NCBI GenBank assembly: GCA_001839685.1
Contig: MLAK01001430.1
Coordinates: forward strand, 1-15,804
DNA from: Tritrichomonas foetus
Lineage: Eukaryota > Parabasalia > Tritrichomonadida > Tritrichomonadidae
Length of the DNA: 15,804 nt
Direction: 5' to 3'
Of this stretch, positions 1-7,932 are shown piece by piece (position 1 is the first letter of the stretch; every line of letters starts with the position of its first letter). Made by a program: the position numbers and the translations under genes. The notes below the pieces were generated by a model that ran no database searches, was not told the DNA's origin, and saw only the letters and a program-made list of their open reading frames with translations.

Positions 1-111
1 AATATCGGCACAGAAAGCGGGACGTTGCATAAAACCTTGTCTCAGAATAAGGATCTCTTTTTGAATCACTCGGTCAAGAGCATGAGATTGTAATTTTGGC
101 GGTATTATCAT
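1..111 (-). CDS. Partial unknown protein, 5' end only, runs off the left edge
   Basis: An open frame of 37 codons reads on the minus strand from an ATG at 109-111 to the window edge without a stop. The N-terminus begins MIIPPKLQSHALDRVIQKE, a mixed polar and hydrophobic composition typical of coding DNA and unlike the Lys/Asn/Ile/Phe-rich translations of the AT-rich spacers here. The local base composition is also less AT-rich than the spacers. A TCAATC initiator-like motif lies about 16 nt before the ATG on the minus strand. No upstream in-frame ATG was seen. The gene would be head-to-head with the thioredoxin reductase gene, about 100 bp apart. I recognise no domain; too little is present to name a product. 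It could also be a chance open frame. Confidence 0.5.
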   Translation of the reverse strand, partial: MIIPPKLQSHALDRVIQKEILILRQGFMQRPAFCADI

Positions 112-202
112 TGATGTACCTTTGATTGAATTATCATATGAACACATGGAACACGTTTATTATTTTACATTATTAACCGTTCGACCAATTATATTTTTAA
201 AT

Positions 203-211
203 TCTATTTTG
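203..211 (+). promoter_or_regulatory. Initiator-like element of the thioredoxin reductase gene
   Basis: TCTATTTTG fits the trichomonad initiator pattern YYANWYY, with the candidate +1 adenine at 206, six bases before the ATG at 212. Very short 5' leaders are normal in Trichomonas. If this is the start site, upstream in-frame codons (an ATG at 146 and a TTG at 122) are not translated. The match is to a degenerate motif in AT-rich DNA, so it is suggestive only. Confidence 0.35.
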
Positions 212-1255
212 ATGTTAAAGTTAATTTTTCTCTTGTTGTTCACCCAAAACGTTTTTTGCGACGATGATGACGATGGATTCGGCTGGGGATTTGATGATGA
301 AGATGACGACACTCAAAAGGAGATCGATTGGAATACAGTTCCAGTCCATAATGTAATCATTTTAGGAAGCGGTCCAGCTGGTAGTACAGCTGCTCTTTAT
401 CTCGCACGTACCGGCCAAAACCCACTCGTTTTACACGGATCAGTTCCAGGTGGTCAATTAGTCTATACAACCGTCATTGAAAATTATCCAGGATTCAACG
501 GAACTGGACCAGAACTTGTCAAATACATGCAAAAACAGGCAGAAGAAGCCGGCGCTCATTACCAACTCGAGAAAATCGAAGAAGTCAATTTAAGCGTATA
601 TCCATATACTCTCAAATCGGAAAACAATAAGGGATTCAAATGTAAGTCCTTAGTCATCGCAACAGGCGCAACAGCTCGTTACCTTGGAATCGAGAGCGAA
701 CAGCGATTAAGAAATCGAGGCGTCAGCGCATGCGCTGTATGTGATGGAGCTCTCTACAGAGGCCAGGATGTCGCCGTTGTCGGTGGTGGTGATGCTGCCA
801 TTGAAGAAGCTTTGTATCTCAGCCGAATTTGCAAGTCGGTGAAATTGATTCACAGAAGAGATCAATTCAGGGCTTCTCTGCCGATGAGGAAGAAGATTCA
901 AAACTCATCTGTCGAAATTATTTGGGACACTGTCGTTAATGAAGTTATTGGTGAAGACTTCGTCACAGGGTTGCAACTCCAAAACGTGAAAACTGGCGAA
1001 CTTTCAAACATTAATGTAAACGCACTATTCGTAGCTGTAGGACATCATCCAGCAACTGAGCCATTCAAGGGACAACTCGAGATGGACAAAGATGGTTATT
1101 TTGTCACAAAAGGAACACCTGCAACAAGCAAACCAGGCGTTTTTGTGGCTGGAGACTGCGCTGACAAAGTTTTCCGCCAGGCCATCACATCTGCTGGAAC
1201 AGGAGCTCAGGCAGCTCTTCTGGCTGAAAAGTATCTTGCTGATCACGAAAACTAA
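212..1255 (+). CDS. TrxR: Secretory-type low-molecular-weight thioredoxin reductase
   Basis: FAD- and NADPH-dependent reductase of the bacterial-type class that transfers electrons to thioredoxin. From the chosen ATG the protein is 347 aa. Residues 1-16 are a hydrophobic signal-peptide-like segment (MLKLIFLLLFTQNVFC), followed by an acidic linker at 17-33 (DDDDDGFGWGFDDEDDD). The enzyme begins near residue 45. Visible motifs are the FAD-binding GSGPAG (52-57), redox-active CAVC (Cys174 and Cys177), NADPH-binding GGGDAA (191-196), HRRD (214-217) and the C-terminal FAD-binding GDCAD (from 314). Minus its leader it matches the roughly 305-315 aa size of the family. The frame is open upstream to a TTG at 122, with an ATG at 146; the start at 212 was chosen because it directly precedes the signal peptide and follows an initiator-like motif. 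The stop plus next base reads TAAA, as in trichomonad polyadenylation signals. Enzyme identity is very secure; secretion or ER location is inferred. Confidence 0.94.
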   Translation: MLKLIFLLLFTQNVFCDDDDDGFGWGFDDEDDDTQKEIDWNTVPVHNVIILGSGPAGSTAALYLARTGQNPLVLHGSVPGGQLVYTTVIENYPGFNGTGPELVKYMQKQAEEAGAHYQLEKIEEVNLSVYPYTLKSENNKGFKCKSLVIATGATARYLGIESEQRLRNRGVSACAVCDGALYRGQDVAVVGGGDAAIEEALYLSRICKSVKLIHRRDQFRASLPMRKKIQNSSVEIIWDTVVNEVIGEDFVTGLQLQNVKTGELSNINVNALFVAVGHHPATEPFKGQLEMDKDGYFVTKGTPATSKPGVFVAGDCADKVFRQAITSAGTGAQAALLAEKYLADHEN

Positions 1256-1911
1256 AACTATATTCTATTTATATATATATAAATATATACTTTTTATTCT
1301 CTTCTTTATCAAATATTATCTTTCACATTTACATTTTTATGAGTTCTACGATTTTATTGATTAAGCAGCATTTGCATTTCTAAAAATAATAAGCATATTG
1401 TTTTTGCATTCAATTACTCATCTTTTGCATTTTAATATCTTGATGATATCATTTCATCAAACTCTCACTGTGATTCTTCTTCGAAAAGATGAAAGCTTTC
1501 ATTTCCATTAAGGTATTTTTTGATTTTTTAAAGTTTTTTTTATATGACATAAGGGAAAGAAAAATATTAATCTAATGACATAAAATATATAAATTTAAAA
1601 AGATCAATATTATAGAGTATATTTACAATACAATAGAATATTCTCTCAATTCAAGAAGATCTTTTCCTATACCTTATTATCAATGTAGAGACATTAGATT
1701 GTTTTAAGAAAATAATTTCTTTAAACTCTATTTAGACGCATCAACTTTGAACCTTTCATCTACCAAACATAACCAATAAGAATATAAAAATACCGAAAAA
1801 ACAAAATTCAAAAAGATTGCTTAAAAAATTACTAATAAAAACAATCTTTACATAACATGAGAAAAAAATACTATGAAATTCTAAAAAAAAAACTTCGAAT
1901 AAATAATATGA
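1256..1911. other. AT-rich convergent intergenic region
   Basis: This is the 3' spacer between the convergent reductase and phosphatase genes. It is AT-rich with poly-A and poly-T runs. It includes a perfect 14-bp palindrome, ATGAAAGCTTTCAT, at 1489-1502. I see no RNA gene and no credible ORF. Confidence 0.6.
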
Positions 1912-3126
1912 TCAATAAACACTTGACTTCCTTCTCTTTCGTGGTGAATGCACAGTCGGTGCTGCCAAGCTTGGCCTCCTTGGTGAGAAGTTTTTCAAAG
2001 GTGGTAGATTTTCAAATGTTCGTAGAGTCGGTAGCTTTGGAAAAGCATTCAATGAATCTGTTCCTCCAATCTCTATTGCCGGCACCATTGAATGAACGAG
2101 GGGCGCCCTTACAGAGTTACTAAACCTCGGTGCACTATTTGGACTCACTGGGCTTCGTGGTTCTTCTGGTAAATGTGCCCCAAACAAAGCCTCATATCTG
2201 TTTAAATATGGAAGTGGCGGGAAATCATGCGTCACTAATTTGTCAGTCGAAATAATTTCTAAAACTGCTGCTTTGTTTCCGACAAGCCCGCAATAGTTTG
2301 ATGCAGAAAACACAGTGATTAATTTCTGGTCAAAATGATATTCAAATCCATCATTCACACATTCGTGGCCACGAATAATCATTTTGATATGATTCTTCTC
2401 ACAAAATTCTTTTGTCGCCTCAGCTCCGAAAAAGTAACCACTTCCTCGTGACGAAGGTGCATATTGTTCTACATCAGTTGATGGGTCGCTCCATAAAACA
2501 GAGTCAATAAAATCATCATCACCGAAATCATCAAACGGCTTTTTGATTGAATAAAATTTGTCAAGGCTTGTGAAGGATGGACCAATGCCGCCGTGGACAC
2601 ACAAAAAGCTGTTATTAATTTTTGCTGCCAATGGAATATGGCCGAATACATTTATGCAGGAATTGTAAACCGTCGGCTCTTCGTAGTACTTCACAACTTC
2701 TGTGAAAAAGCCACACTGTTGACAGAGATAGTCAAATTCATGGTTTCCCCTAATAATATAAATATGATCCGTATAAACAATTTTAAGGAGGAAGATCACG
2801 ATAAGCGTCTCGATTGAAAATTCTCCCCGATCGACGATGTCTCCTAAAAACAGGTACTTTCTGAAAGGCGGCATTCCACATTTATTTAATATTCGGAATA
2901 AATCCAAAATATGGCCGTGAATATCACCGACGACGGTGACTGGTGAATAAACTTCGAGAATTGTCGGTTCACTGGAAAAGATTTTTTGAACTTGGCGACA
3001 TATTCCTGATACTTGTTCAGGAGTAAATCTTGGAAGTCTGAGCGGCACCATTCGGCTGGCAAGTAGCTTGGCATCTGATTGAATCGCAGGCATGAATTGG
3101 TCGAGAAGAGTTTTGAAGATATTCAT
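1912..3126 (-). CDS. PPP-family serine/threonine protein phosphatase (PP1/PP2A-like) with phospho-site-rich tail
   Basis: Metal-dependent protein Ser/Thr phosphatase, 404 aa. The catalytic core covers about residues 35-295 and carries all signature motifs: GDIHGH (67-72), GDIVDRG (95-101), GNHE (127-130), the metal-ligand His178 in VHGG, and His254 in RGHE. The segment FSASNYCG (273-280) is the usual C-terminal core signature. Residue 253 is Gly where PP1 has Ala (RAH); this is a mild divergence. Residues 320-404 form an extra tail rich in Ser-Pro and basic residues: RSPVSP, FSPRRPSL, HSPRKRRKSSVY. These resemble proline-directed and PKA-type phosphorylation sites and a basic nuclear-localisation-like cluster, which is inference. 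The subfamily is uncertain; trichomonads have many divergent PPP paralogues. The start is the first ATG, 32 nt after a TCAATTT initiator-like motif. The transposon lies about 525 bp upstream. Confidence 0.93.
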   Translation of the reverse strand: MNIFKTLLDQFMPAIQSDAKLLASRMVPLRLPRFTPEQVSGICRQVQKIFSSEPTILEVYSPVTVVGDIHGHILDLFRILNKCGMPPFRKYLFLGDIVDRGEFSIETLIVIFLLKIVYTDHIYIIRGNHEFDYLCQQCGFFTEVVKYYEEPTVYNSCINVFGHIPLAAKINNSFLCVHGGIGPSFTSLDKFYSIKKPFDDFGDDDFIDSVLWSDPSTDVEQYAPSSRGSGYFFGAEATKEFCEKNHIKMIIRGHECVNDGFEYHFDQKLITVFSASNYCGLVGNKAAVLEIISTDKLVTHDFPPLPYLNRYEALFGAHLPEEPRSPVSPNSAPRFSNSVRAPLVHSMVPAIEIGGTDSLNAFPKLPTLRTFENLPPLKNFSPRRPSLAAPTVHSPRKRRKSSVY

Positions 3127-3651
3127 TTCGCAAGATTTTTATTTCCTTGATGGAAATTGAAGTCTTTTCAATTTCGATTAGGTTTGAAAACATAAAATTT
3201 ATGCGATTTTACAATTAATTTTGAAATTTTCTGAAGGTAGTTGTGAAAGAAAATAACCATATATATTTTTGGGATTTTTTTCCCAAAAAAATAAGAAATA
3301 CATAATTTCAGGTATATAAACTTATTTCATTCATATATTCAAAGGAAAATCCTTTTATTTTGAAATTAATGATATTTATTCAATATATTCAATATATTAA
3401 TTGAAAATTAATTCGAAGTCGTTATTTTTTGGGATTATGATTTGATGTTTGTATGGGAATAAACTTCTTCTTTTTATTTTATATAATGATTTCATAAAAT
3501 AATATATGACCAATATGGATGAATATAAATATATATTATCCAAATATCTTATTGCTTTAGATATTAAAAAAATAAGTTATTGTATATTTCAGAAATTTTC
3601 TGAAAGATATCTTTATCAGAATATTGTTTTAATTTTCTCAATATTTTTCAA
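3127..3651. other. AT-rich spacer between phosphatase promoter and transposon
   Basis: This is the upstream region of the phosphatase gene. It holds a TCAATTT initiator-like motif on the minus strand at 3154-3160. It also has a 9-bp-stem hairpin, TTTTTGGGA at 3266-3274 pairing with TCCCAAAAA at 3281-3289. Otherwise it is AT-rich with no credible ORF or RNA gene. Confidence 0.55.
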
Positions 3652-3990
3652 TTATAGTAGCGCCGGATTTGAGTGAAAACGTCGGTTTCGAAGTGAAAAC
3701 ATTCAGCTTTTTGATAATATATCTGGTTTGTAATTGAAAGAATTATGATCGTTGTAATAAATAAAACATGAATATCTAAAGATCAATTTAAATTTATTGT
3801 TTAATATTTATATAAATAATTTAGTTTATTGTGAAGATTAAATTAACACAGTCTCGTAAATTTTTTTTTCTGGAATCGTAAATTAAATTCGCAATTTCGA
3901 CTTTTTCAAAATTAAACGAAAATGACTTAATGCATCTATTAACATCATATATGCATATATTTATTGAAAATTTGGATAAAAAAACAGATT
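3652..3990 (+). repeat. Left terminal inverted repeat of the transposon
   Basis: This 339-bp arm is the reverse complement of 5387-5724 and ends internally at CAGATT. Near its tip it has two copies of AGTGAAAAC (3672-3680 and 3692-3700), 20 bp apart, which may be transposase-binding sites. The arm also holds a chance minus-strand open frame (3821-4066), which is not a gene. Confidence 0.92.
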
Positions 3991-4034
3991 CGAGGAATTT
4001 CTGGATTCTGTACGTTAAGAACATTATATAGTGA

Positions 4035-5351
4035 ATGAATCCCGTTCCTGTTCCTTCTATTATCAAATGTGTGGAGGCATATGGAGTCTTAGATGGTGAG
4101 AAACTACATAAAATGCTGATTAGCAGTGATTTCAGGTCGGCCCCTTCGTTACATGCACAAATTCTATTTTTGAAAAATGTGATCCCAGAGATCCCAGTTC
4201 GAACAATAATGTTTCTTCTAGGTTTGTCAACCCGCGCATATTACAAAGCACTGAAATCTGATACTTTTCTAGAAACTACGGTTGTTGTTTTACCTAAAAG
4301 GAAATTGTTATCAGAAGATGAAGAAATTCAAATTTGTACACTTATCCGAGAACAGCAGTGCTTAAATGATTGTTTTTCCGGGAAGGATATTCGAGATATT
4401 GCAAGTGAACTATACAAGAAAAGAACTGGTATAGATAAAAGTTTTTCACGCGATTGGTTGTGCGATTTTCGCAAAAGGCATGAAGAATTAATAGTTCGCG
4501 TAAAAGCAGATTCTATCGATGATTCTCGTTCGAATATATCACTTGACGAAGTTGAAACCTATCTGACAATGATTAATGAAATGATGAAAAATCCACCTGA
4601 TCCGCTGCTTCTCATAAATTTCGATGAGACAGGATTCGGAAGACGTCCAGAAAAAGGTAAGCGCAAATATGTCTACATTCACAAAAACTGCAACATCAAA
4701 GCATTTTGGCGGGAAAAAACCGATCAGCATCATATTTCTGTCGTTTCATGTATAACAGCAGCTTGTACATGCTTAAAACCTCTTTGTTTATCTACACGGA
4801 AGACGATGGACGAGGATATAAATGATACTTTCTTTTTCAGATGGGGATCATATTATTCTACACCAAAAGGATACATGAACATTGAATCGATGCTATACTG
4901 GGTAAACACTATCCTCAAGCCATATATTGCATCAGTTCGTACAGTTATTGGTCAAGAAAAACCTTGTTATATCATTGCAGATGGGTTCAAGTCACATTTT
5001 CACTCAAATGTTATCCAAGCATTAAATGAAATAGGTTATATTCATCTCATTCCTCTTCCTGCACACTCATCGCACATTACGCAAATGTTGGACGTTTCAT
5101 ATTTTGGAGCAGTAAAAAAGAAATATTCTGTCACCCCAGGAAACAACGAAATTGAATCTAAATTTACACGTAAGTTGCTAAGAATTAAAAAATCTTTTGA
5201 AACTGTAACGACTAGCGAATTAATTCGTACTTCATGGGAAGCAAGTGGCTTCCCAATTCATGTGTCCAATGGCCAAGTTATTGGGTTTTCATTTTCAGAG
5301 TCTTTCAAAAATATACTAATCGCAAAAACTTCACATCATGAAGTTGAATAA
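4035..5351 (+). CDS. DDE_1 superfamily transposase (pogo/CENP-B/Tigger-like)
   Basis: A 438-aa transposase filling the space between the inverted repeats. An N-terminal helix-turn-helix-like segment lies near residues 54-73 (IPVRTIMFLLGLSTRAYYKA). A second HTH region resembling the CENP-B-type DNA-binding domain lies at about 91-155, with RDWLCDFRKRHEEL as the recognition part. The catalytic DDE_1 domain spans about 190-370. The acidic triad is visible as Asp197 (INFDETGF), Asp316 (IIADGFKSH) and Asp353 in HITQMLDVSYFGAVK, i.e. DDD with 36 residues between the last two. The LPAHSSHITQMLDV block is the hallmark LPPHTTHxLQPLDV motif of this family. There is no internal stop or frameshift, so the protein is potentially active. 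It starts at the first ATG after the left repeat. The family assignment is secure; placement within pogo/Tigger/Jerky-type clades is not. Confidence 0.93.
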   Translation: MNPVPVPSIIKCVEAYGVLDGEKLHKMLISSDFRSAPSLHAQILFLKNVIPEIPVRTIMFLLGLSTRAYYKALKSDTFLETTVVVLPKRKLLSEDEEIQICTLIREQQCLNDCFSGKDIRDIASELYKKRTGIDKSFSRDWLCDFRKRHEELIVRVKADSIDDSRSNISLDEVETYLTMINEMMKNPPDPLLLINFDETGFGRRPEKGKRKYVYIHKNCNIKAFWREKTDQHHISVVSCITAACTCLKPLCLSTRKTMDEDINDTFFFRWGSYYSTPKGYMNIESMLYWVNTILKPYIASVRTVIGQEKPCYIIADGFKSHFHSNVIQALNEIGYIHLIPLPAHSSHITQMLDVSYFGAVKKKYSVTPGNNEIESKFTRKLLRIKKSFETVTTSELIRTSWEASGFPIHVSNGQVIGFSFSESFKNILIAKTSHHEVE

Positions 5352-5386
5352 TTTAGAGAAAAGTAAAAATTTCTTATAAGATTCCA

Positions 5387-5724
5387 AATCTGTTTTTTAT
5401 CCAAATTTTCAATAAATATATGCATATATGATGTTAATAGATGCATTAAGTCATTTTCGTTTAATTTTGAAAAAGTCGAAATTGCGAATTTAATTTACGA
5501 TTCCAGAAAAAAAAATTTACGAGACTGTGTTAATTTAATCTTCACAATAAACTAAATTATTTATATAAATATTAAACAATAAATTTAAATTGATCTTTAG
5601 ATATTCATGTTTTATTTATTACAACGATCATAATTCTTTCAATTACAAACCAGATATATTATCAAAAAGCTGAATGTTTTCACTTCGAAACCGACGTTTT
5701 CACTCAAATCCGGCGCTACTATAA
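5387..5724 (-). repeat. Right terminal inverted repeat of the transposon
   Basis: This 338-bp arm is the reverse complement of 3652-3990, differing by one base in an A/T homopolymer near the inner end. The paired AGTGAAAAC motifs recur in inverted orientation at 5676-5684 and 5696-5704. Confidence 0.92.
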
Positions 5725-6145
5725 AATAGTAATCTGACAAAGTAAATGACCTGATAACATTGAATTTTTCACCATCTGTAGATTTGTTGTAACAACTTTA
5801 AAAAGAAATAATGTGAGTTTATATGATTACATGCAATCCTTTTGATATTGGTCATTTGATATGCATTAATCGAATAATAATATTTACATTGAGCAATTGC
5901 TTTTGTCGCTTCAATTTACAATCATATCGCACCAAAGATTAAATGTTTCATTTGAGAGAATAAGTGATCAAAAAAGTTGTTAAACCAACTATTTATATCT
6001 ATAAATGATTTCATTATTTTCATTTTTCAAAAATAGTTTTACGTAGAATAATTTTCTTTGAAGTTCAAGAACATTTTAGTCTCGCACACTTCTAAAAAAA
6101 ATCAGAATTTTCAAGGTTGACACGAAATTGATGTCAAAAAGGATT
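5725..6145. other. AT-rich spacer between transposon and exonuclease gene
   Basis: This is the 3' flank of the exonuclease gene and the right flank of the transposon. I see only AT-rich sequence with short homopolymers; there is no credible ORF, RNA gene or second transposon copy. Confidence 0.55.
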
Positions 6146-7486
6146 TTATGCATTTCCACCTCTTCCACGTCCACGTCCACGTCCACCTCTTCCTCTTCCT
6201 TTTCCTCTTCCACGTCCTCTTCTATTTTCTCCTCTGTTTCCATTGCTTTCTGTGCTTTCTCTTCTTTCTACGTTTCTATTTACTTTTGTGTTTCCATTTA
6301 CTTCTGTGTTTCCATTTACTTCTGTGTTTCCATTTACTTCTGTGTTTCCATCTACTTCTGTGTTTCCATCTACTTCTGTGCTTCCATTTACTTCTGTGTT
6401 TCCTCCTCCTCCACGTCCACGGCCTCCTCTATTTTTTCCTCTGTTTCGATTTCTTCGTGAGGAATTTCTTTCAGTGTTATTTGATGGTTTATTTTCACTA
6501 GTTTTGTTTGATGGTGATGTTGATGCTGGTTTGCTGTTTCGTGAAGATGTGTCGAGAAATTGAGCACTCAGCTCTTTTTGAATAAAAAGTTTCATCTGCC
6601 CCTTTGAAGTTTTTGCTTCAACTACTACTCGATCACCAAATCGAACAAATCGAGTAAAAGTTTTATTTTCATCCAAAAGCTGTTCAATTGATTTGAGTTT
6701 TTCATCATTTACGTCAACAACAATGAAATATTTCATATTTGAGAAAACTTCAAAACTTTCAAGTTCAGGAATAGCATCAATTGGAAAAGGTGAAGTTGAA
6801 TCCCTAATCATTGAATTTGTCACGCCTGAAGCTGGTGGGTCGAAATTTGGAAAACATTGATAAAGTCCAACGACATCAAAAGCTGCGTATAAAACTTGGA
6901 TTGCAGTTAAATTCACTCGCTGCCAATTTGATCTCGATATTTTCTTATCTTTGAACTGTGCAGTTGGCATTCCTTTGAATTGCTCAACCATTTTTTCGAA
7001 GTTCGGAGAATGATTATGAACTCTTAATCTTGTAAATTCAATGTCTTCAAATTGGTCGAATTTCAAATCATCTCCAAAAGTATCAATTAGCTTCTTTTTG
7101 TCACATGACATGCCTTTCATGAAAAATTTGTTATTTGAAAGGAATTCCTTCAAAACTGGACTATAGAATCCTTTTCTTGGGGACCTAATCAAAAGTGCAC
7201 CTTTACTCGTGCAAAATTGATATAAAGCAATGGGGTTGTTCGTTGTTGCAGAATATTCAGGCTGCCATTCCAAATCAAATGCAATTGGGTTTCCATCAAT
7301 ATAACTCTCTATTATTTCTTTTAGGTGCTCATTAGTAACATTTATTAAACGAACCGATACAGATTCGCCTTCAAAAAATTCTACCAATCTTTCTTCATCA
7401 ATTTTCCACGCATATTCTCTGTAAGAAGTCAATTGTGGAAGATCTTCTGAAAATTTAATTGGATCTAATGATAAGTTATTGAGCAT
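6146..7486 (-). CDS. DEDDy 3'-5' exonuclease (WRN/RNase D-type) with RGG and hexapeptide-repeat tail
   Basis: Predicted 3'-5' exonuclease, 446 aa. The DnaQ-like domain covers about residues 50-215 and all five catalytic positions are present: Asp71 and Glu73 (AFDLEW), Asp129 (GMSCDKKK), and Tyr200 with Asp204 (YAAFD, the YxxxD of DEDDy enzymes). The block SNWQRVNLTAIQVLYAAFD resembles WRN-exonuclease and RNase D-like proteins. A small predicted beta-alpha-beta segment follows at about 252-304. The C-terminus is low complexity: an RG/RGG stretch (about 343-362), seven copies of an NTEVNG-like hexapeptide (363-404), then a second Arg/Gly tail to residue 446. RGG regions usually bind RNA, so an RNA or nucleolar substrate is plausible. 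The frame continues upstream to a TTG at 7516, but the first ATG is at 7484-7486, 22 nt after a TCATTTTT initiator-like motif, so I start there. DNA versus RNA substrate cannot be decided from sequence. Confidence 0.9.
   Translation of the reverse strand: MLNNLSLDPIKFSEDLPQLTSYREYAWKIDEERLVEFFEGESVSVRLINVTNEHLKEIIESYIDGNPIAFDLEWQPEYSATTNNPIALYQFCTSKGALLIRSPRKGFYSPVLKEFLSNNKFFMKGMSCDKKKLIDTFGDDLKFDQFEDIEFTRLRVHNHSPNFEKMVEQFKGMPTAQFKDKKISRSNWQRVNLTAIQVLYAAFDVVGLYQCFPNFDPPASGVTNSMIRDSTSPFPIDAIPELESFEVFSNMKYFIVVDVNDEKLKSIEQLLDENKTFTRFVRFGDRVVVEAKTSKGQMKLFIQKELSAQFLDTSSRNSKPASTSPSNKTSENKPSNNTERNSSRRNRNRGKNRGGRGRGGGGNTEVNGSTEVDGNTEVDGNTEVNGNTEVNGNTEVNGNTKVNRNVERRESTESNGNRGENRRGRGRGKGRGRGGRGRGRGRGGNA
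6275..6400 (-). repeat. 18-bp coding minisatellite (seven copies) in the exonuclease tail
   Basis: Seven tandem 18-bp units, read on the plus strand as CCATTTACTTCTGTGTTT with a few substitutions. On the coding strand each unit gives N/S-T-E/K-V-N/D-G/R. The unit length is a multiple of three, so copy-number change would keep the frame. Units at both edges are degenerate, as expected for an older repeat. Confidence 0.9.
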
Positions 7487-7502
7487 TTGAAAAAACAAAA
7501 AT

Positions 7503-7511
7503 AAAAATGAA
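7503..7511 (-). promoter_or_regulatory. Initiator-like element of the exonuclease gene
   Basis: On the minus strand TTCATTTTT is a close match to the trichomonad initiator (TCA followed by pyrimidines/T). The candidate +1 A pairs with position 7508, giving a 22-nt leader to the ATG at 7486. It argues against translation from the upstream in-frame TTG. Confidence 0.5.
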
Positions 7512-7932
7512 GTCAAGATTGGAGTCAGATAAGGTGAAATAATTCACCTGATGTATTTTGGCACAATTTCCAAAAAATGATCTTTCTGCCTTCAACAATT
7601 TTCAATTGTTCAGATACCCATTTTTAATGTAATTGAAGAAAGAGTTTGTACAATTAAATTCATTGAAACTGATTCCACATTTTACTTCCAATATGAATTT
7701 TTACTTTTAATCATATTACATAAAAATGTTGTCAGATATTTACTATTTCTCCCAAAAATGGAATTTTTGTTTCTTGAGATTTATTTGAAGGAATTTTTTT
7801 TACGTTGAAGGTTTGAGTCGTAAAAATGGCATCAGTTCTATCAACTTTTGATACACTATCAAAAAGCCTCATTCATCCCAATCATACAATAACTCATATA
7901 AATAAATCATGATTGTTGAAATTGCTAAGTTA

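Larger units (their letters stand above)
3652..5724 (+). mobile_element. Complete DDE_1 (pogo/CENP-B-like) DNA transposon with long terminal inverted repeats
   Basis: A 2073-bp unit bounded by near-identical inverted repeats of 339 bp (left) and 338 bp (right), enclosing a single intact transposase gene with only about 35-45 bp between the ORF and each repeat. The outer ends read TATAGTAGCGCCGG and its complement CCGGCGCTACTATA. This is consistent with TA target-site duplication as in the Tc1/mariner/pogo superfamily; the exact boundary is ambiguous because TATA occurs at both ends. By eye the only difference between the arms is one A in a homopolymer (seven A versus six). Arm identity plus an undamaged ORF suggest a recent insertion. 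Beyond the element the flanking sequences differ (TTTTTCAA on the left, AAATAGTA on the right). Confidence 0.9.

Noticed and set aside
122..211. Longer reductase N-terminus starting at TTG 122 or ATG 146
   Set aside because: TTG is not an expected start in this kind of genome, and the ATG at 212 directly begins a good signal peptide after an initiator-like motif. The ATG at 146 cannot be fully excluded.
3821..4066. Minus-strand 81-codon frame in the left inverted repeat
   Set aside because: It lies inside the transposon arm, has noncoding composition and overlaps the transposase start.
6128..6563. Plus-strand Ser/Thr-rich and Phe/Leu-rich frames opposite the exonuclease tail
   Set aside because: They are antisense shadows of the RGG and hexapeptide repeats.
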